NCBI GenBank assembly: GCA_030248065.1
Contig: JASAMV010003567.1
Span: 1 to 64,000 of the forward strand
DNA from: Rhynchonema sp. JSB1_4
Lineage: Eukaryota > Nematoda > Chromadorea > Monhysterida > Xyalidae
DNA: 64,000 nucleotides
Reading direction: 5' to 3'
Both the position numbers and the translations under genes were made by a program. The notes below the pieces were generated by a model that was given only the letters and a program-made list of their open reading frames with translations, was not told the DNA's origin and ran no database searches. Below are positions 12,300-24,000 of the stretch, in pieces. The number at the start of each line of letters is the position of its first letter. Position 1 is the first letter of the stretch.

Positions 12300-13230
12300 G
12301 TGGTCATAACATAACATGAATTTATGCCACCTGACGTGATCACGCTTTCTGTCAGTTTGCTATATAGCTTAGGTTGGACGTCCTTTGTTTTTGAGTTCCA
12401 TTGTGTTTGTGTCCAAATAACCTATCACTCGTTGCACTGTTTATAGTCTTGTGGTACAAAACTAAATGATGTGACTTCTTCACAGTTATGCATAACAATT
12501 GCTTGACCGTGAGTTTAGTGACGAGATATGGGTTGTTTGACATTTGTCTCACAATAGTGGTTGGCTTTACAGCAAGCTGTGTTTGTAGGATCTTGAGTAT
12601 GGCCATATATTTGAAACAAGCTTCTGCACAGGCCGTGCGCGCGAGACTCAAAAACCTTCTGTGTTTGGAACTGTCGACTGAATTTTTTTTTGCTTCCTGC
12701 ACTTTGCAGTGAGATTTGTTCCGAAAGGTCATATGGTACCGGGGTCCACTGGTCCATAGAAATAAATCACTGCTGCTTGTCTGATTCTTCCAGATCTGGG
12801 AATAAACAATCGATGTTTTGTTTTTTGATCAATTGTTTTGTAAAAATTTTATTTTCGGATTTCAACAAGTAGCGCCAAATTAAATTCTAGGTTTTGTACA
12901 CCTTTTCTTCGTGACATCCCGATAAATTTCAATGCAACATGGAGGGGCTTAACCACATGAAATTTCATTTCATTCGAAAATGTAGCCGTTTAGGCTCTCA
13001 TTAGTGTATACGTGGGTTCATACCGACAATATATTTTAATGTCACTTGGATTCCAGAGCAAAAAATCCATTTTCAATGGCGCAATGTGAATTGTCAAATG
13101 TGCATGCACTGTCCGTGATATGTCCGGAACTTGATTTTAGCATGTTTTGATCAAATGTTTCATAAATCAGCTGATTACTCATCAAGCAATTAAATGACTT
13201 CTATATAATTTCCATATCCCATGCTTAGAT
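12300..13230. other. No gene recognised
   Basis: AT-rich sequence with short, overlapping open frames on both strands. None has a domain signature or convincing splice sites. Confidence 0.4.
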
Positions 13231-13665
13231 ATGTTTACTCCACGTTTATTTTGGTCAACGTTCGCAGTTGCCCTCCTGACCACATTAAAGGTCCTTTTCA
13301 CATCGATGGCGTTTTATCCACTGATGCAAAATCCCGGCAGCTCACCACAAACACAACAACAACCGGACGATTGGACCGGTCGGGCTAATAGTGACAGTGG
13401 AATGGGCTCATCCGACAGTGCTGCTGCGAGTCCATCATCCGATCGCAGCAGCAGCTGTTCGAGCACATCCGGTGTGTGTGACGTGGACATTGTGGATGTG
13501 GTCAGTCAGCCAGCGGACATGACCATCGGTGATCACGTGACCGTAGTCGATGACCCGATCACCGCCGATGCAACCATGCATCAACTCGCTGCACAGTTTG
13601 TCCGCTGCAGCAAACGACCTCGTACGACAAGTCTGCGAATGCAACCCTACATTCTACATTACTAG
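13231..13665 (+). CDS. Putative Ser-rich exon, unknown protein
   Basis: An open frame of 144 codons. The part from the internal Met at ~13305 (MAFYPLMQNPGSSP) has low-complexity Gln, Ser and Asp-rich sequence (SDSGMGSSDSAAASPSSDR), typical of the disordered N-terminus of a regulatory protein. It runs directly into the 5'-truncated non-LTR element that follows. It may be a host exon interrupted by that insertion, or the end of an ORF1-type region. No domain is recognised. Confidence 0.3.
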   Translation: MFTPRLFWSTFAVALLTTLKVLFTSMAFYPLMQNPGSSPQTQQQPDDWTGRANSDSGMGSSDSAAASPSSDRSSSCSSTSGVCDVDIVDVVSQPADMTIGDHVTVVDDPITADATMHQLAAQFVRCSKRPRTTSLRMQPYILHY

Positions 13666-15185
13666 TGTGCACAGACAGACGCACGGTCAACGCGTGTATC
13701 GTTACTCCCCCAAAACTGTTATATCGGAGATGTCAAAGGGAGGGCGTTTTTCCCAAAACATACAAACAATCTGTCACAGTACCAATACCAAAAGTTCCGC
13801 GACCAACAAGTTTCTCACAATATCGGCCCATAAGCCTTCTGTGCATTACTGAAAAGTGCTTTGAGCGTCACATATACAATTTACTGGTGCCCTACATCGA
13901 GCCCAAGCTTTCTAACTATCAATTTGGTTTTCGAAAAAAGCGAGGATGTGCGGATGCTTTATGGCACTTTGATGCAATAGTAAATTCCATGCTTGACAGA
14001 TACACAAATGTCTGGGCAACTTTTGTTGACCTCTCTAAAGCATTTGATTTAGTGCCCTTCAAGTCACTCATTCGCTGCCTGGCGACTGAATATGGGCTAC
14101 CGGAGCATCTGACTGCACTGCAGAAGAACTATCTATCTAATCGCTGGCAGTGCGTACGTGTAGGAACTAGTCTGTCAGATTTCACTGAAGTCATCAGCGG
14201 TGTGCCACAAGGCAGCGTATTAGGCCCACTACTATTTATCGCATACATAAATAGCATACCGATTTCCGAGCTAAGTGAAACTACCCGATTAAACAAATTT
14301 GCTGATGATTTGGTTATCATACACCCAGTTAAATCAAGTGAATCAGCTGGGCAACTACAACAAGACATAGACAAAATTGCCAACTTCTTTGCCAGTAAAC
14401 TACTGAAAGTAAATGAGACCAAGACGAAAATTATGACGTTCCGTCGAGCTAGATCAACATTGAAACAAAATCCTAAAGTTACAATCAACGTTTCTGTAAT
14501 CGACTGCGTAACTTCATACAAGTACCTTGGAGTACTTTTAGACGAACAGCTAAATTATAATCTGCAATGTAGCAAGGTTTGTACAAAAGTCAAAAAGACG
14601 ATTGGTTACCTGACAAGCCAATTCCGTGGCAGTGTGCCAGTGAAAAGTTTGAAATGCTTGTACGTTGCTTTGCTTCGCTCTGTTATGTTATACGGATGTG
14701 GCTCAAGCTATCCAATACGGAAATGTGATCAAACACTCCTGGAACGAACCCAAAAATTTTCATGTAGAGCGATACTAAACAAATGGGAACACGAAACAAC
14801 CTATGACAGTATGCTTCAGCAAATTGGATGGGTTCCATTCTACCAACAAGTGTTCACAGTTAGGCTGTGTACATTGTACCAATATGTGTATGGGCTGCGA
14901 TTCTCACTTCCCGACCTGTTCACCTTATTGAGCGACTGCGATGTGCGAACGAGTTCAAGAATTGCCCATTCAAAAACGATCAAGTTGGCAAAACCGAGCA
15001 CAACCCGATATCAAGCCAGTGCGATGAATTCAACCGCGTTTGCCTTCAACAACTTGCCACAAACAGTTATAGATTTGTGTTATTCCAAATTCAAACGAGC
15101 TGTGGCTTCAAAACAGATGTTCGACTTTGTAACCGATAAAGTAGGAGTTCTTAAAGTTCCAATGATTCCATCAATCGACGTGTGA
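13665..15185 (+). CDS. Non-LTR retrotransposon reverse transcriptase, 5'-truncated
   Basis: A 506-codon ORF encoding the RT domain of a LINE-type element. Visible blocks in order: PIPK with YRPISLL (~40-59), QFGFRKKRGCADAL (~86-99), VDLSKAFD with catalytic Asp 122, SGVPQGSVLGPLLF (~178-191), KFADDLVII with the catalytic ADD at ~213-215, and YKYLGVLLD further on. The C-terminal region carries ERTQKF-type sequence also found in the second element at 17.4 kb. The RT core appears intact, but no endonuclease domain precedes it, so this copy is 5' truncated and probably immobile by itself. The YRPISLL and FADD combination places it broadly in the Jockey/CR1/RTE-like range; I cannot fix the clade. 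Confidence 0.9.
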   Translation: MCTDRRTVNACIVTPPKLLYRRCQREGVFPKTYKQSVTVPIPKVPRPTSFSQYRPISLLCITEKCFERHIYNLLVPYIEPKLSNYQFGFRKKRGCADALWHFDAIVNSMLDRYTNVWATFVDLSKAFDLVPFKSLIRCLATEYGLPEHLTALQKNYLSNRWQCVRVGTSLSDFTEVISGVPQGSVLGPLLFIAYINSIPISELSETTRLNKFADDLVIIHPVKSSESAGQLQQDIDKIANFFASKLLKVNETKTKIMTFRRARSTLKQNPKVTINVSVIDCVTSYKYLGVLLDEQLNYNLQCSKVCTKVKKTIGYLTSQFRGSVPVKSLKCLYVALLRSVMLYGCGSSYPIRKCDQTLLERTQKFSCRAILNKWEHETTYDSMLQQIGWVPFYQQVFTVRLCTLYQYVYGLRFSLPDLFTLLSDCDVRTSSRIAHSKTIKLAKPSTTRYQASAMNSTAFAFNNLPQTVIDLCYSKFKRAVASKQMFDFVTDKVGVLKVPMIPSIDV

Positions 15186-16005
15186 TCCGATCAACTGTAA
15201 CGTGTGTCTTTCTTGTCATAACACCATTCCCTTTTCAGGACATGATCGTTTTGTTTTACCGTGACATGCACACGTTCAGGCCCATATCCCATGTCCCATC
15301 GGATCAGGTATGTATACCTCACGATGTTTCATTGACAAAACAAGTGCTTTCATTTTCTCAGTTCCAGGCTAGCTACGCGCTTTGCCCATCAACCAACCTG
15401 CTTTGTGTTGAACAACTGCTAGCTAAATAACAACGTTATTATTACTCTTTCTTTTACTGGACACTGTTGTCAGTATTACTGGACATTTTGCTGTGTCTTT
15501 TTGTACATACGTTTCGTATGACAATCCGTTTCTGGACACCTGACCATTCAAATCGCAAACTGTGAGACTAAACTGCGATAATCACAAACGTTTTTTTGCT
15601 AGTATAAGGTTATGCGATCCATTTTATCAATGATTATATTGATGTTGCGCATATGCCTTGTGGTTATAACCATGAAAAGTAAAACGAAACGAAAACGAAA
15701 CTGCTGGGCTGCAGCAACAGCTGCTGCTGGCCAGCAGGTCAACAAAAATATTGCGTACCTCACTCAAAAGTTGCAATGGACCATATCCCCCCATGTGCAC
15801 ACGCGTTCAACGTGCATAACGTTACAATGGCACCACACCCCAATTGTGTTCACTCACAGACCGTGTCCCCGACGCGCAGCAAATCTCTTGTCAGGAGCTG
15901 CCCGCATAAATATCGCGCAATTGTCAGAACACACCTTATCGCAAAACAGCGCGTTGAAGCATCAACCTTGAATTCTATTGATGTTACCTCGAAACATTTG
16001 TCCCC
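15186..16005. other. LINE 3' region and unassigned sequence
   Basis: No further conserved coding sequence is seen after the RT stop at 15183-15185. Part of this stretch may be the element's 3' untranslated region. Confidence 0.3.
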
Positions 16006-16019
16006 CCCCGCAACAGCAC

Positions 16020-16405
16020 GCGAAACCTACCGCCAAATGTTGCCTGATCCATCAAGGCCAAAATGCTCTTTTTACCCCCACCTACCGACAAATGTTGCCT
16101 GATTCATCAAGGCCAAAAATGCTCTTTCCCCCCCTACCGACAAATGTTGCCTGATCCATCAAGGCCAAAAATGCTCTTTTTACCCAACCTACCGACAAAT
16201 GTTGCCTGATCCATCAAGGCCAAAATGCTCTTTTTACCCCACCTACCGACAAATGTTGCCTGATCCATCAAGGCCAAAAATGGTCTTTTTACCCCACCTA
16301 CCGACAAATGTTGCCTGATCCATCAAGGCCAAAAATGGTCTTTTTACCCCACCTACCGACAAATGTTGCCTGATCCATCAAGGCCAAAAATGGTCTTTTT
16401 ACCCC
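16020..16405. repeat. ~56-bp tandem repeat, about 7 copies
   Basis: Units containing ctaccgacaaatgttgcctg then ATCCATCAAGGCCAAAAATG and CTTTTTACCCC, nearly identical from copy to copy. Minisatellite; no coding potential inferred. Confidence 0.9.
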
Positions 16406-16515
16406 GGCAGTACTACTGCTGTGGGTTGGTGTAGTGGGAACGCGGTTGCAGGACCGAAGTCATGACCTACAGATCGAGCTACCAGTTACATGGAAATCCA
16501 CCCCACCATTTTTCG

Positions 16516-16615
16516 ATGCAGCCGTTTTTTTTTTCGACTTGGCTTCTTTTATTCAAGCTTGTGCAACCCTGAGCCTAACTTAGCAGCTTAGCAGCAAGCC
16601 TAAGCCTAACACTCA
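16516..16615. repeat. First copy of a segment ending in CCTAAG-type tail
   Basis: The stretch from a GCAGCCGTTTTT word through CTTGGCT and TTTTATTCA to a degenerate (GCCTAA)n tail is repeated in the same orientation at 17283-17391. A common segment ending in telomere-like repeats suggests the 3' end of a retroelement whose tail is CCTAAG-type, or fragments of telomeric junctions. Confidence 0.55.
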
Positions 16616-16795
16616 AGTTCAGGACTGCGCTTGAGCATGTGCAAAACGGGTGGATTTCCGGGTCCAGGTTTCCTGGGATTTCCCAGGATTTCCTTGGATT
16701 CTTGATTCTGTGTGAGTAGTCCCTCTTCCCAACAGACCTTCCCTCCGCTTTCTTTTGAAAGAGATTTTTTGGAACGACCAAATATTACGAGCGAC

Positions 16796-17231
16796 CAGAG
16801 ATCGGAAACGGGCCGGGTGAAGTCGGCCCGGCCCGGCCCGGCCCGGCCCGGCCCGGCCCGGCCCGGTGGAGGGCTGTAGGTCGGCCCGGCCCGGCCCGTT
16901 TTGGTCTGAGGTCGGCCCGGCCCGGCCCGGGCCGGTCAGCCAATTTTCAAGGGGCAAAAATTGAAAAAGTCCAAAAGTCCTAAAAAAATTGCGAAAATTT
17001 TCTGCGGAATACTTGTTTCTTCTAAACGATGCTTGAGAAGGTCAACAATTAGCAAAATCTAATGCGCAAAGCGCAAAAATTTCGAGAATTTTGGAGCAAA
17101 AATGGAAATTTCCTTCAAATTCAGGCATACCGGGCCGGACCGGGCCGGCCCGGCCCGGCCCGGTCGAGAAAGTCCAAAATCCCGGCCCGGTACTGGGCCG
17201 GGCCAGGGGGCCGGCCCGTTTCCGATCTCTG
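16796..17231. mobile_element. GC-rich hAT-like MITE, 8-bp target duplication
   Basis: The ends are CAGAGATCGGAAACGGGCC and its reverse complement GGCCCGTTTCCGATCTCTG. They are flanked by the exact 8-bp duplication CGAGCGAC (16788-16795 and 17232-17239). The terminal zones are runs of (CCCGG)n/(GGCCC)n. An 8-bp duplication with CAG-type ends is the hAT hallmark. No transposase is present. Confidence 0.85.
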
Positions 17232-17333
17232 CGAGCGACTAGTTGTACGGAAAAGCCCCGATCGAGCACGCGTCCCCGAGAGATACAGCCGTTTTTCGTC
17301 TTGGCTGTGTGTTTTATTTGATTCAGGCTGGTG

Positions 17334-17391
17334 CCTAAGCCTAAGCCTAAGCCTAATCGTAGGCCTAAGCCTAAGCCTAAGCCTGAAATAG
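17334..17391. repeat. Interstitial nematode-type telomere repeat (GCCTAA)n
   Basis: About seven GCCTAA units (TTAGGC on the minus strand), interrupted once by TCGTAG. TTAGGC is the telomere unit of nematodes. Unique or element sequence lies on both sides, so this is interstitial, not a chromosome end. Confidence 0.85.
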
Positions 17392-17399
17392 AAGTCAAA

Positions 17400-18840
17400 C
17401 TTTAAGTACTGGACTATACTTTACTACTATACGAATCAGGACATGTCACTGCTGTGTATTTCGACATTGCGAAGGCTTTTGACAAAACACCCCATTCCTT
17501 GTTGTTGCAATGTTTGTCTGATGAATATGGTGTACCTGACTCTCTTGTAAAACTACTGAAATCCCATTTGACAGATCGCTCTCAAATTGTCAGCGTAGGT
17601 TCGTGTCATTCTCGGGCTTTGCCTGTTCTTTCTGGTGTTGCTCAGGGTTCTGTGCTTGGTCCTCAATTATATGGTGCGTATGCTAATTCGGCTCCAAAAC
17701 TGAAATCGAGTCTGAAATTGTCTGATTGCACTGAAATTGTATTGTTTGCCCATGATCTTAGGACTGATCTGGTTTTGATTCATGTCATGCGTGCCGACCA
17801 ATGCTGTGCTCACTTGCAGGTAGACGTGAACTCAATCACCGAGCATTTCTCATCAAAACTACTCACAATCAATCCCAACAAAACCAAAATCCAACATTTC
17901 ACTCGGTCGAGCCCACTACTGACTGATCCCACTATTACTGTCAATGCTGAGCCTGTCACTGTTGTGCAATCACATAAATATCTTGGTGCTGTTATTGTTT
18001 CCAAATTTGATATGTCTGATCACGCTACTATTACTTGCGCTCGAGTGAAACGTAATGCTGGATATTTGAATCGTGTGTTGCTTCGTGATGTTTCATTGAA
18101 TGTTCGGCGATACTTCTATGTTACATTGTTGCAATCTGTTCTCTTGTATGCCGTTGAAGCCGTATATCCCACCCATAACCGTGATCGTGACTTGTTTGAG
18201 CGAACTCAAAAGTATTGTATTCGTCTGTTTCTCGGAAATTGGAATCGTGATGTTGATTATACTACCCTACTTGATTTGTTTGGTGTTCGTGCTATCATCT
18301 CAATTGTTTTCTCTAGGCGTATGAAATTGATGCACATGTATGTCTGTGGTTTCCGTCATTTTCCTGTTGGCTTTATTGTACTGAAAACTACTGTGTCAAA
18401 TCGCAAAAGTTCTCGTTACAATCATTCCCGTGCTGTTATGATACCCAGATGAAAATATTCTGTCTTGTCCTCTTCACCTCTTGTATTGATGTCCAATGTG
18501 TACAACTGTTTGCCTGCTGATATTGTTGTGTCCAAATTTTCAAAATTTTGTACATGGGTGTCCAGCGATGAAGGTGTACTGTATGTGAAAGAAAAGTCGA
18601 AATTGCATAATGTTCAGATCGTGTTGTGGTGTGGCGCGTAAATATTATTGTGTGTGTGTCAGTTGTGTAAGATTGTTATTATTATAGTATTGTATTATTA
18701 TATTCATGCAAATGTACTCCAACTCTTTATGTAATTGGTGCCGGCTAAATTGTAAAAACCTAGGTATTCATCATTACTGTCACGCCTCGAGCGGTTGTTG
18801 ATGTTTACCCTTTTCGTGTCTGAAACGAAATAAAGTACTA
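17400..18840 (+). pseudogene. Second non-LTR reverse transcriptase, catalytic site broken
   Basis: The open frame 17454-18452 (332 codons) starts inside the RT domain with YFDIAKAFD and continues through SGVAQGSVLGP. Where the catalytic F/Y-ADD should be it reads FAHD (residue ~100 is His instead of Asp), which should abolish polymerase activity. It later has HKYLGAVI and FERTQKYCIRLFLGNW, paralogous to the 13.7-kb element. Coding resemblance appears to continue in another frame past the stop at ~18450, so a frameshift is likely. It is 5' truncated directly beside the telomere-like repeat. The 3' end may be near AAATAAAGTACTACTACTA at ~18827-18846. Confidence 0.8.
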
Positions 18841-18894
18841 CTACTAAAAGGGGCTAAAAAGAAAAAGAAAAAGATGGGCAATCGATTATTGACA

Positions 18895-19120
18895 GAGTTT
18901 CGCTGCCAGTTACTATATTTGACTGGGTATACTGCATTAACAAACCGCTGTGCTGCCGCCTAGAATATGTGACTGCGGATACTCAAGCAGCAAAACGCTT
19001 TGCTGCCGGTTATTGTACTTGACTACAAATACTGCAGCACCAAAACGGTTTGCTGCCGGCTACTACTTTTGACTGGCGATGCTGCAGCACCAAAACGCTT
19101 TGCTGTCGGCTACTATATTT
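18895..19120. repeat. ~60-bp imperfect tandem repeat, about 4 copies
   Basis: Units with GCTGCCGGCTACTATATTTGA and a TACTGCAGCACCAAAACGC stretch, imperfectly repeated. Confidence 0.75.
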
Positions 19121-21070
19121 GATTGAACAAAATTCTCCATGAAAATGCGCCTTGCGCAGAGTATATGCACATTTTTGAGGGGCCCAAAAGGACACAGTTC
19201 ACAGAAACCGAATCACAAAAACATAAACATGCTTCCGTGCTCCAAGAAAATTTTGAAAATTTTCGGATTTTTTCCTTTGACTCCACGCGCCGGGGCAGGC
19301 CACGATTTTGCACTTTCAAATCGGCCCGGATCTTCGGTCAGCCGGGCCGGGCCATTGAATGTGATTCACCTACTACCTGGGTAGTTTGTTTTAGTCTTGA
19401 TCGTGTGATGGTATTACTTAGCCCTAACGCTTGCAAGTTTTAACCGAGTGTCAACGTCTCAGATGTGAGCCGTTAAAAGGGTAAAAACTAGGATCAAAGT
19501 GCCACAGGCAGTGTCGTACTTTGAGATGGCCCTCAAGTTTCGAGCTATAATGGGTGAAAACAAGCATTTACCTCTTTCTTTGATGCTAAAAATCGTCAAA
19601 ACAAGGCTGGACGGACGTCCAGCAGTGCTGCCAAAGTACTGGGCGCCCCAGCACGGCGGGCTAGCCAACTCATACCTGAAACCATTGCAGAAACCATCTT
19701 ATGAAACTGAAAAAAACTTAGTCCAAGGGAACCCAAGTGGTGTCTGAGTACAAAAGTATAAAGCGACACTAGGTGTGACCCTATCGAGGCTGAGCTGAGT
19801 CTGGTGGAAATAAAATTGATTTGCGTCGAAGGCGAAACAACATTTAGCTTGATCGAGACGAAATTGAGTTTGCCTGTGTTTAAACAAAGTGAAACTCAGT
19901 CCAGAAACAAACGAACCTGAGTCTGCCAAAATGGGACAAAGGGACAAAACTGCGCATGAGTCCATACTGAGGTTGAACTTGAGCCCAAAGAAAACAAACC
20001 CAGTCCAACAAACACGAAATTTTCCTTTGGACACAAGATTCAGTTTTTTTGAAGCTGAGTCAGTGTCAAAACTAAACGTAACTGAATCGAAATAAGACAC
20101 ATTGAGTCCATATGAAACGAAACTGTTGTGTTCGAGTCCGTACGGAACGAAACTGAGTTTGATTCCAAGCAACGGACAAAATAGGAAAAAACTTGCTCAA
20201 AACAATTTGTCAACCCTGGCCCAGCATGTCATCACGTGTGTGCAATAGTGGCGGCAAGGGATTCCTACCGGTATGGCTTAGTGGACACCCAGAGCGATAT
20301 CAAACTTCGTGATCGGATCGGTTCGCACATGACTTGATCACATGACCTTATAAGAAATGCAGTGATGCCTCTGGCATGAATAATTTGACTTTTAAGCTTT
20401 AGGAACCAGGCCATCATGACATAATTTTGAAACTAGGCGCCGCAGGCGACTATTTTTTAGAATTATGAGCCGTAACATGTGTAAAACACGGCTTTTTACC
20501 AAAAAGGCTGCTCGAAAATACACCGAAGAAAAGTAAAAAGACAATAATAAAAGTGGACCTACTTTTTAAATTTCAAAACAAAAGATGACTGACTTGTTAA
20601 AAAAATTTCTTGCAATAAAATAGTTTTTACTTTTTTAGCCCAACCTTGGTAAACAAGACAAAGCATGTTTGAATCGGACAGGCCCGACTTTCAGGGAGCG
20701 GAATATGAGTGATCTCATTAACGATTCAAAACAGTAGTTGTGCAGTGCGCTATTGTTGAGTCACGCATTCTTGCTTTCGAAAGTTTCGAGGTTCGATGAA
20801 CATTTTGATCGTTTTAATGTGGACGACGCAACTTGGTATGTACAACACAGATCAAATGGAAAAACACCTACTGTATATGCACTGCTCTCTCCAGAGCCAA
20901 AACAATGTGCGCCGTCTTAACGCAGCGGTATAGATTGTGTATGTATACATCAGCGCGCAGAAAATTTACCAGAGATCACAAACGTCGTCAGATCAGTGTT
21001 TTTCACCGGTCCACCGTGTAACCAGATAATGCTCAAAATCACAGTGGGGCATTCAAAATCACATACAGAA
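19120..21070. other. No gene recognised; diverged repeats
   Basis: 19744-20170 shows loosely periodic GAAACTGAGTCTG-like words. Around 20285-20400 is a copy of a dispersed repeat (GATATCAAACTTCGTGATCGG) seen again near 23715, 59955 and 60210. A GC-rich GGCCCGG fragment lies near 19320-19352. No convincing coding exon was found. Confidence 0.4.
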
Positions 21071-21075
21071 GTCGC

Positions 21076-24000
21076 TCAATTGCTGTCCCGCAGTCTGAGT
21101 CCGGCTAGTCGGCCCCGTTTGTCCGTGTAGATAAATTGTTCATCAGTTCGTTCCGGGTTGAACATTCGATAAGCCAAAGTCCTAATGTCATCCGAGGTCA
21201 CGCCCAAATCGGTGGCCACAATCAGCGTTCGATGTTGAATGTTGAGCAGCGTGTGGCTCAGTCGGGCAGCTGACAGGATCGGCAGGGGAATGCCGGAATC
21301 GTATAGGAACCTGAGAGAGACGATCCAGTTTGGGCATGGCGCTAAACTGCGAACCGTATCAAGATTGAAGGCAATCACGTTTAGCAGCAGTGAGTTTCGC
21401 CCGTTAAGGCCTGTTTTTACAACCGGGCGAGGTGCCAGGCCTCGTCAGTGCCGAGCACCTGCTGCCAATTGACCTCCAGAAAGCAACAAGCTATAGCACA
21501 TGGACAGGCACCACGACCTCGGCACGGCAAAAGTCACTGCAAAATTTCTGTAAACCGCAACCGCGATAGAATTGGAGCACGAATTTCAACCAACGAAAAC
21601 GTGTGTGTGCCTATACATGTAATAGTTCAACCACGAGCTCATGATACGACTCTTTTAAGCTTGCTGGGCCAGATTCAAAAATGCGCCGGTTACCTGGATT
21701 TTCGCAAAGAAAAGAAAGAGATTGGGCCGAGAGAGATGATGACAAGTTCCAGCTGGCTGACCTGAATTTGTTGCGTGCTTACGCGAACAGCAACGTCGTT
21801 CAACACACTTTCGTCGTCTTGGGAGACAACAGGGATTTTACGCACCGAGGTGGAGAGCGTGTTTTTTTTTAAAAATACATGCGTTTCTCTTTCTTTCATT
21901 TCCGAAATACGTGGCACCGGAACATCATTGGATCCGTGCAAGCCAACTTCAAAATAAGTCGTCTCATGAGTTCGTGGTTGGACTATACATCATGTAATGA
22001 ACAATACGTTTGCGCTGGTCGAAATTAGTGCTGCAAATGAGGTTCACAGGAGCAGTAAACTTCCCTTAGCTTTGTCGTGCGGTGTTTGCCTTCAAAATTG
22101 ATACGGCTCTTGTGATCGGACCGGATTGAGGCTTGTGTGTTGTGTCTTGCTGGTCTTGTGAGGCTTAGTGAAGGAAATATACGTATTGGTCGCACAATGA
22201 CTAATGGAGAATTTATCCAAAACTCAAAGGATGGACCCTGATTCAGGAACTGCCACGGTCAGCCACTGTTAACCACTCAGTTACTTGTATTTCTCGCGAA
22301 ACATTTCCCCTGAAAATAACCAGTAAAACAACCACGTTGCTGTCAGCTGGTGGTTGTTCTACTGGTTTACATTTTTAGATGAAAATGTTTTGTCGGACAT
22401 ACAAGTAGCTTAGTGGTTAAACAGTAGTTGAGCGTGGCTGAGCCTGAATCAGGGTCCATCCTTTGAATTTTGGATAAATTCTCCATTAGTCATTGTGCGA
22501 CCAATATCTCTCTGGTTTTGTGGCGCAAAAAAAATTGATAGATGTAACTTTTTGGAAACATCACTGCAAAACTTGCATATGCTGCTGCCCGGGAACATGG
22601 ACGCTGAGGGCCGAGTATCACGGCTCCAGTAAATCTCGGACCTTCACATCCACTAAAAAAGCACAATTCGCGTCACCGACGCCAACGCCTCATCCAGTCC
22701 GACTCTGATCACCAAGTCTGACACCGCTCATGGTGAACGAAGCCTCGGAAGTAATAACCATAGTCGCACCCATTCAAGAACTCCTCCAACGTGGTTGCCA
22801 GCAGCTCCTCTGCCGTGTACAGTCTGTCACCAGCGACAATGCCACCGACAGCGCTCTGCGTCACGTACAAGTCCAAATGTCTCACTTTGACATCGGCGAT
22901 AAGTCGATTTGAATTGCCGCCCTTGACGATCAGGCGAGGGTTGACCCTCAGCTGTGCGTTTGTTTCCATTGTCAACACCTGCCAGTCAAAAGAACGAGAT
23001 TTTGGGTGCCCGTTGGAAGAGAGACGTCACTTTCGGCTTCCGTCATGGGCGCTTATACTAGTGTTGTCAACGTAACGGTCTGTGTTTCGCCCAAACACCA
23101 CATCAGGATATCTGTTGTGGACAACGCAGGTCGCGTCCACTTGTGTGATACCAGCAACATCATATAACCATCTACTATAGCACGTATTCCAAGTCTGTTG
23201 CATAGCAGACAACTAGCCAGCTGCGTTGACAACACTAGTATTAGCCGACATGGCTCTCAGCTGAGTATATTGCGCCATATGCTTTCATCAATATGATCGA
23301 AATTCCAAAAACTCGAACGGCGCTGAGCTTGACGCAGATGGGATGAAAACAAGCGGATTGAGCATATTTAATTACATAAATTTATGAAAAACTTTAAAAT
23401 TACATAATTAAATTACCTTGTGATAATTGGTACCATTCGTATGGCTAACTTCGAGATCGCAAATGCCGCCATACAGCAACAGAATGACTCCCGATCGACC
23501 GGGCAGTCTCCGCCATGGACCCTGAAAAGTGACAAGAGCAACTGCTTGTTATCCCCCATTCCTCCCTGCGTGAGTTACCCTCTTCCATTCACGGAAGTCA
23601 AATCATTCTGAGTTCATACATAGTAGGTCTCGCAAAGATTCACGCATTAGGCTACCACTGCGACCGTATCGTCTTCGAACCTGTCGATCTATATGCTCCA
23701 ATCTCCTAAAAAGTTATGGAGCGATATCAAACTGTGGTGTCGGATCGGATCAGATGTGATCTGCCTCGGTCTCGTGACTTTTTTGAATTAAGTATATTGA
23801 GAAATTTAGTGATGCCACTAACGGCGCAAAAAAATGTTCCCCGACCTGAACTGAATAACTAATAAGCTGGACGAAGTTAATGGCTCCCATAAAATTTCTT
23901 ACACGCGCTACCAAGGCAAGTCACATCCGATCCGATCATATATCCGTTCACCAAGTCTGTCAATACCGCTGATTATGGCATTAATGCGCACCTTGAATAT

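Noticed and set aside
13435..13644. Minus-strand ORF opposite the Ser-rich frame
   Set aside because: Shadow of the plus-strand frame without its own features.
17334..17391. A true chromosome end
   Set aside because: Only about seven TTAGGC units, interrupted, with element sequence on both sides.
16619..17398. Gly-Pro-Ala-Arg-rich frames (also 52.5-54.6 kb)
   Set aside because: Translation of (GGCCC)n in hAT-like MITEs; bounded by target duplications, so not genes.
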